Origin: Verrucomicrobiaceae bacterium
GTDB taxonomy: Bacteria; Verrucomicrobiota; Verrucomicrobiia; Chthoniobacterales; Chthoniobacteraceae
DNA length: 44,389 nt
Direction of reading: 5' to 3'
Assembly (NCBI GenBank): GCA_005791535.1
Contig: SXWH01000254.1
Coordinates: 1 to 44,389 of the forward strand
Shown here: piece by piece, positions 14,161 to 23,167 of the stretch
How the letters are laid out: each line of letters begins with the position of its first letter
How positions within the stretch are numbered: the first letter of the stretch is position 1
The notes under the pieces: model-generated
What the model saw: only the letters and a program-made list of their open reading frames with translations
Told to the model about the DNA's origin: nothing
Database searches by the model: none
Made by a program: the position numbers and the translations under genes

Positions 14161-16011
14161 TCAGTCGGGTTGGAATTGGGCGGTGTATTTCCCACGCTCG
14201 GTGTCGGTCATCGCGGGTTGCGATGATTTGTGTAGAACGCAGTTCTCCAGCACGAGCATGTCCATGTCGCAGGCCATGAAGCATCGGTAGGCATCCTGTG
14301 GCGTGCAGACGATAGGTTCACCTCGAATGTTGAAGCTCGTATTGATGAGCACGCCCACGCCGGTGCGGCGTTTGAATTCGCGGATCAGCCGGTAGTAGCG
14401 CCCGTTGGTTTCCTCCGAGACAGTCTGGATGCGTGCCGAGAAATCAACGTGCGTAACCGCCGGCAGCGTGCTGCGCGGAATGTTCACGCGGGTCCGCAAA
14501 TCGGGGTCGTTTTTCATGCGATGCAGGGCCTCGCCGGCGACGGGAAGTCGGTGTTCGTCGCGGACCGGCGCAACGAGCAGCATGTAGGGCGATTCGCGAT
14601 CCAATTCGAACCAATCGGCAACATCCTCTGCCAGGCAACTTGGCGCGAATGGCCTGAAACTTTCCCGGTATTTAATCCGGAGATTCATCTGCGCCTGCAT
14701 CTCCGGGTTCCTCGGATCTCCGAGGATGCTCCTTGCGCCGAGAGCGCGCGGGCCAAACTCCATGCGGCCGTGAAACCATCCGACCACTTTGCCCTCCGCC
14801 AGAGCTTCGGCGACGGTTTTGAGCAAAGTTTCCTCCTCGGGAAAGTGTGTATAGGCAATCTTTTCTCGGTCGAGAAAGGCGACGATTTCCGAATCAGCGA
14901 ATGCCGGTCCGAGCAGCGCGCCACGCAATGTGTCATGTCCGTTCATCTGGCGCGGAATGCCAAGTAGCTGGTGCGCAGTGAACATCGCGCAACCCAGCGC
15001 GCCGCCCGCATCGCCCGCGGCGGAGGGAATCCAGACGTTGTCGAAAATTCCTGCGCGGAGGAGGTGGCCATTCGCCACGCAATTAAGCGCGACTCCGCCG
15101 GCGAGAACGAGATTTCGAGAGCTGGTGAGCTTTTGCGCGTGACGCGCCATCCGCAGGACGATCTCCTCGGTGACCTTCTGAATGCTTGCTGCGAGATCCA
15201 TCTCCCGCTGGGTAATGGGCGACTCTGGCTTGCGCGCGGGGCCGCCAAAGAGCCTTTCAAAGCCGGCGCCGGTCATCGTGAGGCCATGCGCGAAGGCGAA
15301 ATACCGCATGTCCATGCGGAACGACCCATCTTCGCGAAGGTCGATGAGCTTATCGAAAATCACGTCTGCGAAGCGCGGCTCGCCGTACGGGGCGAGCCCC
15401 ATGAGTTTGTATTCGCCGGAGTTGACCTTAAACCCGCAGAAGTAAGTGAAAGCCGAGTAGAGAAGGCCGGGTGAGTGTGGGAATTGCAGCGTCTTTAGAG
15501 TCTCGATGCGATCGCCTTGGCCGTGACCAATCGTGGCGGTGTCCCACTCGCCCACACCATCCAGCGTCAGGATCGCGGCATCTTCGAATGGAGATGGAAA
15601 GAACGCCGACGCAGCATGCGATTCGTGGTGGCCGGTGAACACAATCCGCCGGGTGTATTGGCCATCGAGCGCCGCTTTGATGTCGCTCGGGAGAAAAAGC
15701 TTCGTTTTCAGCCAGTGCGGCATCGCCATCATAAACGACCGCAATCCGGCCGGGGCGAATGAGATGTAGGTCTCCAGCAGCCGGTCGAACTTTAGCAACG
15801 GGCGGTCGTAAAATGTCACGTAGTCGATTTCACCAGGCGAAATCCCGGCTTCGTGGAGGCAGTATTCGACGGCACGACGTGGGAAAGCAGGATCGTGTTT
15901 GATGCGCGAGAATCGTTCCTCCTGTGCTGCGGCAACGATCTCACCATCGCGCAGAATCGCAGCGGCGCTGTCATGATAGTAGGCCGATATTCCGAGGATG
16001 TGGCGTGGCAT
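14161..16011 (-). CDS. NodU/SxtI family carbamoyltransferase
   Basis: A 616-residue O-carbamoyltransferase that would use carbamoyl phosphate and ATP, through carbamoyl adenylate, to carbamoylate a hydroxyl. The N-terminal Kae1-like ATPase domain shows ILGISAYYHDSAAAIL, QEERFSRIKHD, the metal-binding HHESHAASAFF and LTLDGVGEWD; LVLAGGVALNCVANG follows, and the C-terminal domain carries GWFHGRMEFGPRALGARSIL and KYRESFRPFAP. Length and motifs are normal. Known relatives act on Nod factors, saxitoxin, nebramycin and cephamycin; the acceptor here is unknown. It heads the SxtJ-DUF5989-GT unit and is divergent from a histidine kinase across 110 bp. Confidence 0.92.
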   Translation of the reverse strand: MPRHILGISAYYHDSAAAILRDGEIVAAAQEERFSRIKHDPAFPRRAVEYCLHEAGISPGEIDYVTFYDRPLLKFDRLLETYISFAPAGLRSFMMAMPHWLKTKLFLPSDIKAALDGQYTRRIVFTGHHESHAASAFFPSPFEDAAILTLDGVGEWDTATIGHGQGDRIETLKTLQFPHSPGLLYSAFTYFCGFKVNSGEYKLMGLAPYGEPRFADVIFDKLIDLREDGSFRMDMRYFAFAHGLTMTGAGFERLFGGPARKPESPITQREMDLAASIQKVTEEIVLRMARHAQKLTSSRNLVLAGGVALNCVANGHLLRAGIFDNVWIPSAAGDAGGALGCAMFTAHQLLGIPRQMNGHDTLRGALLGPAFADSEIVAFLDREKIAYTHFPEEETLLKTVAEALAEGKVVGWFHGRMEFGPRALGARSILGDPRNPEMQAQMNLRIKYRESFRPFAPSCLAEDVADWFELDRESPYMLLVAPVRDEHRLPVAGEALHRMKNDPDLRTRVNIPRSTLPAVTHVDFSARIQTVSEETNGRYYRLIREFKRRTGVGVLINTSFNIRGEPIVCTPQDAYRCFMACDMDMLVLENCVLHKSSQPAMTDTERGKYTAQFQPD

Positions 16012-16061
16012 CAGTTCGATTTACGCTGCGCCAGACGCTTCGTGCTGCCAATGAGAATTCA

Positions 16062-16090
16062 TTGAAAATCCGGACTGCGGCCCGTGGAAT
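16062..16090 (+). promoter_or_regulatory. Weak sigma-70-like promoter candidate for the histidine kinase
   Basis: TTGAAA (16062-16067) and TGGAAT (16085-16090) are separated by 17 bases, matching the -35 and -10 consensus at five and four of six positions, 32 bp before the GTG start at 16122. It lies in the only intergenic space between the divergent carbamoyltransferase and kinase genes. Chance matches of this quality are common. Confidence 0.22.
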
Positions 16091-16121
16091 GCTAACATAT
16101 CGCCTTTTAGGCAGATAATCC

Positions 16122-18629
16122 GTGTCCGATAAACAGCGCAATTCAGGTAAACCGCTAACCGAACCTCCATGGCTCGTGCGGTTTTCGCGCCGCCTCGATA
16201 TCCGCCTGAAGTGGGGCGTTTTTGGATTTTTGTGTGCTGTGGCGGTTGTTATTCCTGCGGTATGGTTGGTGAAGGGTATTCTGTCGGTCGGGGATTCGAT
16301 GGTGGATCCGGGCGAGCTGTTCATGCGCATTATCTGGGCGCTTTCGATTCAAGGAGCGGGCCTTGCGTTGTGCTTCATTTACGGGCGTGCGGTGATTCGC
16401 GACATGAGCACGGCGATGTCGGTTCTGGAGGCTGCTTCGAGGGCCGTAATTGAAGGCGATTCTGCAGTGGACATTCGTGGAGAGCCGCGGAGCGACGAAA
16501 TCGGGCGGCTTGCCGACGTTTTGCGGGAGATGTTGGAGGTGAACGGTGCTGATCGCCGGAAGTTGATTGAGGGCAACGTCGCGCTGCTGGTCGCGAATGA
16601 CCGGCTCGCGCAGGCGAACATGGACTTGGAATCCGCCAGCGGAAAGGTCCGTCAGCTCGCCGCCGAGGCCGGGGCGGCAAATGTGGCGAAGCGCAATTTT
16701 CTGGCGGTGATGAGTCATGAAATCCGGACTCCGGTAAATGGCATCATCGGTATGACAGAGCTTGCTTTGCAGACGCAATTGAGTGCCGAGCAGCGTGATT
16801 ACCTCGATACGGTGAATTCGTCGGCGCAATCGCTTCTCGATTTGCTGAACGACGTCCTCGATTTCTCGAAGATTGAGGCGGGAAAGCTCGAACTTGAACG
16901 CGCCGACTTCAAGATCCGGGACATGCTCGACGAAACTCTCGCAGCATATGCGCCTCGTGCGCATTCAAAGGGACTCGAGTTACTTCTGGATGTCCGGAGT
17001 GATGTCCCGGAGACGCTTATTGGCGATTCCCACAGGCTGCGGCAGGTGATCCTCAATCTCGTTAGCAATGCGATTCGATTCACGAGCTGCGGTGAGGTTG
17101 TTGTCCGTGTGGAAACGGAACGGGCGGACTGGAACGCTGGTGATGCGATATTGCGATTCTCGGTAATCGACTCCGGTTGCGGGATTCCAGCATCTAAGAC
17201 GGGCGTGATCTTTGAGGCGTTTGCGCAGGCGGATGGATCGATAACCAGGCAATTTGGCGGCACGGGGCTCGGGCTTTCGATTTCCCGCGAACTGGTTGGG
17301 TTGATGCAGGGCGAGATCCGCGTGACGAGCGAAGTGGACCGCGGCAGTATATTTACATTTACGGCGCGGCTCGGCATCCGTGCAGGTGCGACTCCAGAGT
17401 TGCCGATGGTGCTTGCCGGGCGACGGGCGCTTTTGTTTGAGCCGCATCCGCTGAGTGCATCTCTCATCCAGGAGAAGCTCGGTGCCATGAATGTGACTTG
17501 TATATGCTGCGGCGGGGCGGATGCCGCAATCACGCAGGTTCAGGACGGCGGGTTCGATTTTCTCATCGTGGATACTTTCCGCAGTCCGGCGGAACTGCCG
17601 CGGTTTGTCGCCGCTGCCGCCCGGGCCGGTGCATCCGGCAGAAGGCCATCCATCGTGGCGCTGCGAGGATCGCATTTGCAGGGTGGTGGTGAGTTGGAGG
17701 GGGTTGCAGGGATTCTGCTGAAGCCGGTCGGTGCGCGCCGTCTTCGCTCGCTGCTTTACTCGGCGCTCACGCCGTCCGAGCTTCGAGAGCGGAAGTGTGA
17801 GCCGTCCGAGACCAGGGCACCGCATGGGCGGAGATTGCGTATTCTCGTCGCCGAGGACAATGCGACCAATCGGCGGATTGTAAAAGGATTCCTCTCAAAC
17901 TGGGGGCACTCCGTGACGTTGTGCGAGGATGGTGAGGATGCGATGTCGAAGTGGGAGGATGGCGCGTTTGATCTCATTCTGATGGATTTGCAGATGCCAA
18001 AACTGGACGGTATCGCAGCGGCCCGACGGATTCGCGCGTTTGAAGCGGAGCGCAAGCTGGACAGGACCCCGATCATCGCGCTCACGGCAAATGTCCTCAA
18101 AGGAATCCGCGATGAGTGCGCGAAAGCGGGAATGGACGGATATCTCGGAAAGCCGATGCGGGAGCATGATTTACTGCACGCACTGGAGGAAGCGGTGCCC
18201 GGTCTGCACCGGTCTGAAGCCGGTTCGGAGCGGCGCTCCGCGGAGGGAAGCGGGTTGCGCCCGGGAGCGAGTTATTGTTTCGATGCAGCGGCGCTGCTTT
18301 CGAGTGTTGGAGGTTCGCGCGCCACCGTCGCAGGGTTGCTGTCGGATTGTCGCGATGAGGATTTGCCGGAAATGATGACAGCCGTCGAATCCGCGCTCTC
18401 AGCCGGCGATTGCAGGAGCCTTGCGCGCGCTGCGCACGCCATCAAGGGGGTTGTGGGCGTATTCCAGGCACCGAGGGCGCACTTCGCTGCTCTCCGGCTT
18501 GAAGCTGCGGCTTTGGGTGAATCCTTTGATATTTTGCGCCGGAACGCGGAGGAGTTGCGGGATGCGGTATCCGAATTGCTTTCACATCTGGAGGCCTTTC
18601 TTTCCGATCCGCAGGCCCAGTCCACATAA
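16122..18629 (+). CDS. Hybrid sensor histidine kinase with receiver and Hpt domains
   Basis: An 835-residue membrane kinase. Order: two transmembrane helices (about 33-52 and 68-88) with only a short outer loop, HAMP (about 89-142), coiled linker, HisKA with phosphate-accepting His199 in MSHEIRTP, HATPase with N box LNLVSNAIRF, DSGCGIP and GGTGLGLSIS, a degenerate receiver (about 431-552, Asp484 in LIVDTF), an intact receiver (572-690: AEDN, Asp622 in LMDLQMP, Lys677), and a C-terminal Hpt domain with His772 in AHAIKG. It therefore carries a whole phosphorelay up to the Hpt step; the response regulator gene 14 bp downstream is the likely target. Starts at GTG 16122. With so small an outer loop it probably senses membrane or internal signals. 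Confidence 0.92.
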   Translation: MSDKQRNSGKPLTEPPWLVRFSRRLDIRLKWGVFGFLCAVAVVIPAVWLVKGILSVGDSMVDPGELFMRIIWALSIQGAGLALCFIYGRAVIRDMSTAMSVLEAASRAVIEGDSAVDIRGEPRSDEIGRLADVLREMLEVNGADRRKLIEGNVALLVANDRLAQANMDLESASGKVRQLAAEAGAANVAKRNFLAVMSHEIRTPVNGIIGMTELALQTQLSAEQRDYLDTVNSSAQSLLDLLNDVLDFSKIEAGKLELERADFKIRDMLDETLAAYAPRAHSKGLELLLDVRSDVPETLIGDSHRLRQVILNLVSNAIRFTSCGEVVVRVETERADWNAGDAILRFSVIDSGCGIPASKTGVIFEAFAQADGSITRQFGGTGLGLSISRELVGLMQGEIRVTSEVDRGSIFTFTARLGIRAGATPELPMVLAGRRALLFEPHPLSASLIQEKLGAMNVTCICCGGADAAITQVQDGGFDFLIVDTFRSPAELPRFVAAAARAGASGRRPSIVALRGSHLQGGGELEGVAGILLKPVGARRLRSLLYSALTPSELRERKCEPSETRAPHGRRLRILVAEDNATNRRIVKGFLSNWGHSVTLCEDGEDAMSKWEDGAFDLILMDLQMPKLDGIAAARRIRAFEAERKLDRTPIIALTANVLKGIRDECAKAGMDGYLGKPMREHDLLHALEEAVPGLHRSEAGSERRSAEGSGLRPGASYCFDAAALLSSVGGSRATVAGLLSDCRDEDLPEMMTAVESALSAGDCRSLARAAHAIKGVVGVFQAPRAHFAALRLEAAALGESFDILRRNAEELRDAVSELLSHLEAFLSDPQAQST

Positions 18630-18643
18630 ATTAATTTTTCACA

Positions 18644-19381
18644 ATGCCCGAGCCCATTCCCAGTATTCTGCTCCTTGAGGACACGCGAACGGTCCAGAAC
18701 TACATCCGCGACGTCTTGCGTTCGTTGCCGCGGGAGCACCGCCTGCTGACCGCCCGGAAGGTTCAGGAGGCACAGACTTTGGCGGGCGTCCATCCGGTTG
18801 ATTTGTTTATTGTAGATATCGGGCTGCCTGATGGTGACGGCCTTGACTTCCTTTGTTCCATGGCTGCGGCCTGCCCGACCGCCAAGGCGCTCGTCATCAC
18901 TTCGAATACAAGCGGAGACTATCAGGACCGGGCCCGCCAACTCGGTGTTCTAAACGTTCTTGCGAAGCCGCTCCAGCGAAAGGCACTGCTTGAAGCGGTG
19001 GCGCGTCTAATTGCCCCGGTGGAGCAGGATGCGGGTGAGGGATTCGAGGCCACCATAGGGGGGCTGTCGCCGTCGGATATCATCCAGCTCAAATGCATGA
19101 GCGGAGCGACGGGCGGCCTTGAATTCAGCCGGCCGGATGCCCGGGGAATTGTATTCTTCCAGGCGGGCGAGGTGATTCATGCGGAAGTGTGGATTGGGGA
19201 TGAATACCAGCATGGCGTGGAGGCTTTCAAATTCATCGTATCGTGGCGCTCCGGTATAGTCTGCGAAACGTCGCTCCCGCAGCCTGGCGAGCGCACGATT
19301 TTTGGCGGCTGGCAGACGTTGTTGATGGAGGCGGCCCAGGCTTTTGATGAAGGGCCGGGGCTTCATATTTCATCGCGCTAG
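18644..19381 (+). CDS. Response regulator with REC and PATAN (DUF4388) domains
   Basis: A 245-residue protein with an N-terminal receiver domain (phosphorylation site Asp58 in FIVDIGLPDGDG, Lys108 in NVLAKPL, acidic LLEDT near residues 10-14) and a C-terminal PATAN/DUF4388 domain (about 133-230: SDIIQLKCMSGATGGLEF, GIVFFQAGEVIHAEV). It has no DNA-binding domain, so output is probably by protein contact. It follows the hybrid kinase on the same strand and is its likely partner. PATAN receivers in cyanobacteria and myxobacteria act in motility or surface behaviour; that role here is only an inference. Confidence 0.88.
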   Translation: MPEPIPSILLLEDTRTVQNYIRDVLRSLPREHRLLTARKVQEAQTLAGVHPVDLFIVDIGLPDGDGLDFLCSMAAACPTAKALVITSNTSGDYQDRARQLGVLNVLAKPLQRKALLEAVARLIAPVEQDAGEGFEATIGGLSPSDIIQLKCMSGATGGLEFSRPDARGIVFFQAGEVIHAEVWIGDEYQHGVEAFKFIVSWRSGIVCETSLPQPGERTIFGGWQTLLMEAAQAFDEGPGLHISSR

Positions 19382-19387
19382 CCCCCG

Positions 19388-19420
19388 CATCCCTTGTGCC
19401 AGTGATACTGGTGCGGGATG
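19388..19420. terminator. Stem-loop between convergent genes, possible terminator
   Basis: CATCCC (19388-19393) pairs with GGGATG (19415-19420), and inside it CCAGT pairs with ACTGG around a three-base loop. The structure starts seven bases after the stop of the REC-PATAN gene and lies between two converging genes. There is no T-run on either side, so it is not a classical intrinsic terminator. Bases 19421-19510 show nothing else. Confidence 0.35.
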
Positions 19421-19510
19421 GGAATTGTTCCGAGTCCATACGGGAAATCGCATCAGTGCACTGCGTGCCCGCAATACCGGGTTCGGCGTTACGAGGCGGG
19501 CGGGATTCCG

Positions 19511-19657
19511 TTACGCTGCGGTGGAAGCACGGCGCCGGCGGTTTCCGAAAAAGGCGCATGCCGCGAGGATGAGAGCTGGCGTTGTCGGTTCCGGGATGAC
19601 GGTCAGCGTCACATCATTTCCGTCGCCTCCTACGTAGCTGATCGCGAACGTTCTTCC
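19511..19657 (-). pseudogene. PEP-CTERM sorting tail cut off by an in-frame TGA
   Basis: Directly after the TGA at 19658-19660, the same reading frame continues for 48 codons to TAA 19511-19513. It encodes FAISYVGGDGNDVTLTV, the usual end of autotransporter-strand PEP-CTERM proteins, then PEPTT, a hydrophobic helix (ALILAACAFF) and a basic RRRR cluster: a full tripartite PEP-CTERM exosortase signal. Normally this is continuous with the upstream 823 codons. The stop is a single sense-to-TGA change, a recoding (readthrough) site, or a sequence error. No frameshift is involved. Confidence 0.8.
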
Positions 19658-22129
19658 TCATGCCGCGATTTGAAAGCCTTGAGGGAGGCCCGCAAAAGTT
19701 CCGCTTACGGCATCGGTTGCGTCATTGTTGATGATTGTGAATACCGAGTTCTCGGTGGGCACAAATCCGTTGATCAGCCCCAGTAGCAAATCTCCGCCAA
19801 GCCTCACGCCGCCGGTAATTGCAAAACGATCGTAGTCGGCTGGCGCGTTTCCGGCGATTTGGATCCGCAGGGAACCTCCCGCCTGCACGTCGAGCGCAAA
19901 GCCCGCCGCGCTGCCGGCAAGGATGCCGGTCGGATCGAGCGCGGTTCCGGGGCTGAGGCTGCCGCCGCTTGCGATGAGTGCGCCGAGGTTTCCGCTGGTG
20001 ATATCGCCGCCGAGTGTTCCCGATGCGATCACGGTAATTGCGGGTCGGGAAACTGCGGTGAATCCCGCAGTCAGGAAAAGCGTGCCACCGTCGATCGTCA
20101 CGTCGCCTGTAAATGCGCCGCCCGACTCGAGCGTCAGACTGCCCGTTCCGCGAACCGTGATTGCAGGAGAACTGCCGCTGACGGCACCGGCGATTGAGAC
20201 GTCGGAATTCGCCACAATCGAGTGTGGATTCGTTCCCGAAAATTGCGCGCTTCCAAGGAATCGCATCGTGCTGCCGTCAAAAGTCGAAGCCAGCCCCTGA
20301 GTTCCACCGAAGATCAGCGTTACGCCCGCCGGGACGGCGTTCACGCCGGTGAGTGCCGCGGTCGCTCGAAGGGTTCCGGCGTGAAAGACAAAGTTGCTCG
20401 CGCCTCCAAGTGAACCGCCACTTGCGATGGAGATGACTCCGCCGTTGGTCGAAGCATTTCCGAGTTGGATGCCGCCGAACAGCGCTGAGTTAATTGCCGA
20501 GAGGGAGAGCGTTCCGCCGCCCAGTTTCAGGATGCGCCCGCTTGCGCCGCTGCTCACGGCTCCGGAGAGGAGCAAATCGATCGAACCAAGTCCGTCGCCG
20601 ACCGTGAAAGTTCGCAGGATGTTTCCGAGATTGAGCGTCGCCGAAATGGTCGCCGTGCCGACGGGATTTGCCGATGTCACGGGGCCTCCGAGTTGAAGTT
20701 CGCCGCCGCCGCCATCGAGCAAGCCGTCAGATTCAAACGTAATTGAAGTCACCGACGGGAGGCTTCCGGAAAGACGCAGTGTGCCCGAGTTCTGGAGAAC
20801 AATATCGCCGGCTGTCGTTGCCCCGGGAACGTTCAATGTCGTTGAGGATGCGATGTCGAGGAGTCCGCTTCCGGTGAGGGAACGCGATGCGGACAGGGTG
20901 ATTGACGCGGTAGTCCTGAGTTTGCCGCTTTCGAGAACGATTCCACCGCTGGATGCTCCAAGTGCGGTATCGGAGGAAATCTCCACGGTTCCGGCGGATA
21001 TCGTCGTGCCGCCGCTGAACGAATTTGCCGACGCAAGAAGAAGCGAGCCCAAGCCGGCTTTTTTCAGTCCCGAGGTTCCGCTGATTGCGGCCGAAATCGT
21101 GGCCGTGTGGCTGCTGCTGGAAACCGTAATGGTAGCCGGTGCGGTGCCGCCGAGTGCGAGGGAGCCACCGTTTAAAACATACCCGGAAGATTGAAATCGG
21201 ATGCCCGCGTTCGCAGCGGCACCGGCTCCGATAGTCACCGTTCCGGCGGTGCCTGAAAACACCACCTCGCGGGCAGCGTCGGCGACAATTGTTGTGCCGG
21301 TTCCGTCAGCGAGCGGATTCCAATTTGCCGTTGTTGTATCCCATGTCCCACTTCCTCCGAGGCCGGCGAGTGCGCCATTCGTGTCCCAAAAAAGCAGACC
21401 ACCCGAGAGCGTTGCAGAAAGAATGAGATTATCGAGTCCGAGTGCCTGCGCTCCGGAGCCCGTGCCGCTTCCGTTATAGTTCCAGCGAAGAAAGTAGCTG
21501 CTGTTTGGCGCGATTGTGATTCCGCCGATCGTGACGCTTTTCGTCACACTCAGCGGCGGGTTGAAGACATCGATGCTGTTCAGGTCGCCCGAGTAGGATT
21601 GCGTTCCTGCAGAGATCGCAGAACCCCACGCGGAATCGTTGGCAGACGCATAAAATGTCCATTCACGTGATTGAATTCCGGCGCGATATTTTTCGTAGTC
21701 GAACGAAAGCGAAAGGCTCGTGATGTTCTGGCCGGTGGTGTTTTGAAACGCGAAGATGATGTCGCGATTGTTGGTGAATGGCGCGGCACCGGTGATGTAA
21801 CCAATCGCCCGTTCTGTGCTCACGCCGACGGTGCCGTTCACAAAATGGTAAGCTCCCGCTGGCGAACTGCCGCTCAGGATTCCAGCGCCGGTTGTTCCCG
21901 CTGTTTGCGTAGAAATGATGGTAGTGTTCGAAAACGGAACGCCCTGCCCGAAGCCCCAGCCCACCGGGAGCGCGCTTGTGGAGCCGTCGAAGTTTTGTGT
22001 GTACGACGGGCCTGTCAGCGAAAGCGGCGTCTGGGCGAACGCTTGTCCGCACGCTGAGACGATTCCAGCCGCTAGGATCAGCGGATGGAAAGCAGGCGGT
22101 TTTCGAGCGTTGCGGGATTTATGCGGCAT
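19658..22129 (-). CDS. Exported autotransporter-strand repeat protein (PEP-CTERM type, truncated by stop)
   Basis: An 823-residue secreted protein with a signal peptide (about 1-32, ending QAFAQ). The N-terminal part (about 40-235) is a beta-sandwich-like region (NFDGSTSALPVGWGFGQG, ITSLSLSFDYEKYR). From about residue 245 it consists of autotransporter-associated beta-strand repeats (GTWDTTTANWNP, GLKKAGLGSLLLASANSFSGGTTISAGTVE and similar), low in Cys and rich in Gly, Ser, Thr and Ala, expected to form a beta-helix. The frame ends at TGA 19658-19660, but the PEP-CTERM signal follows in frame (separate entry), so the intended protein is about 872 residues. Without readthrough the product would lack its exosortase anchor and be released or mis-sorted. 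Lies 108 bp downstream of trxB on the same strand. Confidence 0.85.
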   Translation of the reverse strand: MPHKSRNARKPPAFHPLILAAGIVSACGQAFAQTPLSLTGPSYTQNFDGSTSALPVGWGFGQGVPFSNTTIISTQTAGTTGAGILSGSSPAGAYHFVNGTVGVSTERAIGYITGAAPFTNNRDIIFAFQNTTGQNITSLSLSFDYEKYRAGIQSREWTFYASANDSAWGSAISAGTQSYSGDLNSIDVFNPPLSVTKSVTIGGITIAPNSSYFLRWNYNGSGTGSGAQALGLDNLILSATLSGGLLFWDTNGALAGLGGSGTWDTTTANWNPLADGTGTTIVADAAREVVFSGTAGTVTIGAGAAANAGIRFQSSGYVLNGGSLALGGTAPATITVSSSSHTATISAAISGTSGLKKAGLGSLLLASANSFSGGTTISAGTVEISSDTALGASSGGIVLESGKLRTTASITLSASRSLTGSGLLDIASSTTLNVPGATTAGDIVLQNSGTLRLSGSLPSVTSITFESDGLLDGGGGELQLGGPVTSANPVGTATISATLNLGNILRTFTVGDGLGSIDLLLSGAVSSGASGRILKLGGGTLSLSAINSALFGGIQLGNASTNGGVISIASGGSLGGASNFVFHAGTLRATAALTGVNAVPAGVTLIFGGTQGLASTFDGSTMRFLGSAQFSGTNPHSIVANSDVSIAGAVSGSSPAITVRGTGSLTLESGGAFTGDVTIDGGTLFLTAGFTAVSRPAITVIASGTLGGDITSGNLGALIASGGSLSPGTALDPTGILAGSAAGFALDVQAGGSLRIQIAGNAPADYDRFAITGGVRLGGDLLLGLINGFVPTENSVFTIINNDATDAVSGTFAGLPQGFQIAA

Positions 22130-22160
22130 GGATGCCTGCTGGGATTTAGCGTTCGCAGCC

Positions 22161-22177
22161 GCGGGAAGCTACCCCGC
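22161..22177 (-). other. Stem-loop in the 5' region of the PEP-CTERM gene
   Basis: On the minus strand a five-pair GC stem (GCGGG with CCCGC, seven-base loop) lies 32 bp before the ATG at 22129, in the 108-bp gap after trxB. It is followed by GGCTGCGAACGC. It could be a trxB terminator without a T-run or a leader structure for the PEP-CTERM gene; no known riboswitch class is recognised. Confidence 0.3.
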
Positions 22178-22237
22178 CTTTCGATAGATGGGTAATGAAT
22201 AGAAGGTCATTCCCACGGCTTGCGATGGCCGGCACGG

Positions 22238-23167
22238 TTAATGAATGCCGAGGTCTGCGAGGTATCGCTCGGCGTCGAGTGCGGCGGCGCAGCCCTGTCC
22301 GCTTGCCGTGATGGCTTGCCGGTAACGATGATCGCTTACGTCGCCCGCGGCGAAAACTCCCGGCACGTTTGTCGCGGTGCTGCCGGGTTTTTGAAGGAGG
22401 TATCCGTTCTCGTCGAGATCGAGGACGCCCTTGAATGGCGCGGTGTTGGGAGTGTGTCCAATCGCGACGAAGACGCACTTCACTTCCAATTCGCTCTCCT
22501 CTCCGGAGACGAGATTCTTGAGCTTCACGGCACGCATTTCACCGTCGGCATCCGGGATGTATTCGGTAATCGCGGAGTTCCATACAGGCTCCACCTTCGG
22601 GTTTTCGATCACCCTCTGGGCCATGACCTTTGAGGCGCGGAGTTCTCCCCGGCGATGGATCAGGTAAACTTTGCTGGCGAAGCGCGTGAGGAAAGTCGCT
22701 TCCTCGGCAGCGGAATCACCACCGCCTACGACGCAAACCGGGACATTGCGGTAAAACGCTCCGTCGCACGTCGCGCAGCTCGTCAGGCCGTGGCCGCGCA
22801 GTTCGCGTTCCTTGTCGATACCCAGCCATTTTGCGCTGGCACCGCTCGCGATGATCAGGGCGCCGGTGTCGATCCACTTTCCGTCGACCTCGATGCTTAC
22901 GTGACCTTCGCCCTTTTTGAGTCCGGTGCATTCGGTATACTCAAATCGTGCACCGAAACGCTCCGCCTGAGCCTTCATGTTCATGATGAGTTCCGGGCCC
23001 ATCACGCCTTCCTTAAAGCCTGGAAAGTTCTCCACGAGTGTGGTGGTGGAAAGCTGGCCGCCCGGTTCCGCTCCCTCGAGCACAAGCGGGTTCAGATTTG
23101 CGCGGGCGGCGTAAATTGCGGCGGTGAGACCGGCGCATCCGGTCCCGAGAATGATGACTTTTTCCAT
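22238..23167 (-). CDS. trxB: Thioredoxin-disulfide reductase
   Basis: A 309-residue FAD- and NADPH-dependent enzyme that reduces thioredoxin. The FAD-binding GTGCAG motif is at residues 8-13, the redox-active pair is in SCATCDG (Cys131 and Cys134), the NADPH loop is VVGGGDSAAEEA, and the C-terminal FAD motif is GVFAAGDVSDHRYRQ. Length and order are normal for low-molecular-weight reductases. It is divergent from the GNAT gene across 170 bp, in which I see no clear operator. Essential housekeeping function in the cytoplasm. Confidence 0.96.
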   Translation of the reverse strand: MEKVIILGTGCAGLTAAIYAARANLNPLVLEGAEPGGQLSTTTLVENFPGFKEGVMGPELIMNMKAQAERFGARFEYTECTGLKKGEGHVSIEVDGKWIDTGALIIASGASAKWLGIDKERELRGHGLTSCATCDGAFYRNVPVCVVGGGDSAAEEATFLTRFASKVYLIHRRGELRASKVMAQRVIENPKVEPVWNSAITEYIPDADGEMRAVKLKNLVSGEESELEVKCVFVAIGHTPNTAPFKGVLDLDENGYLLQKPGSTATNVPGVFAAGDVSDHRYRQAITASGQGCAAALDAERYLADLGIH

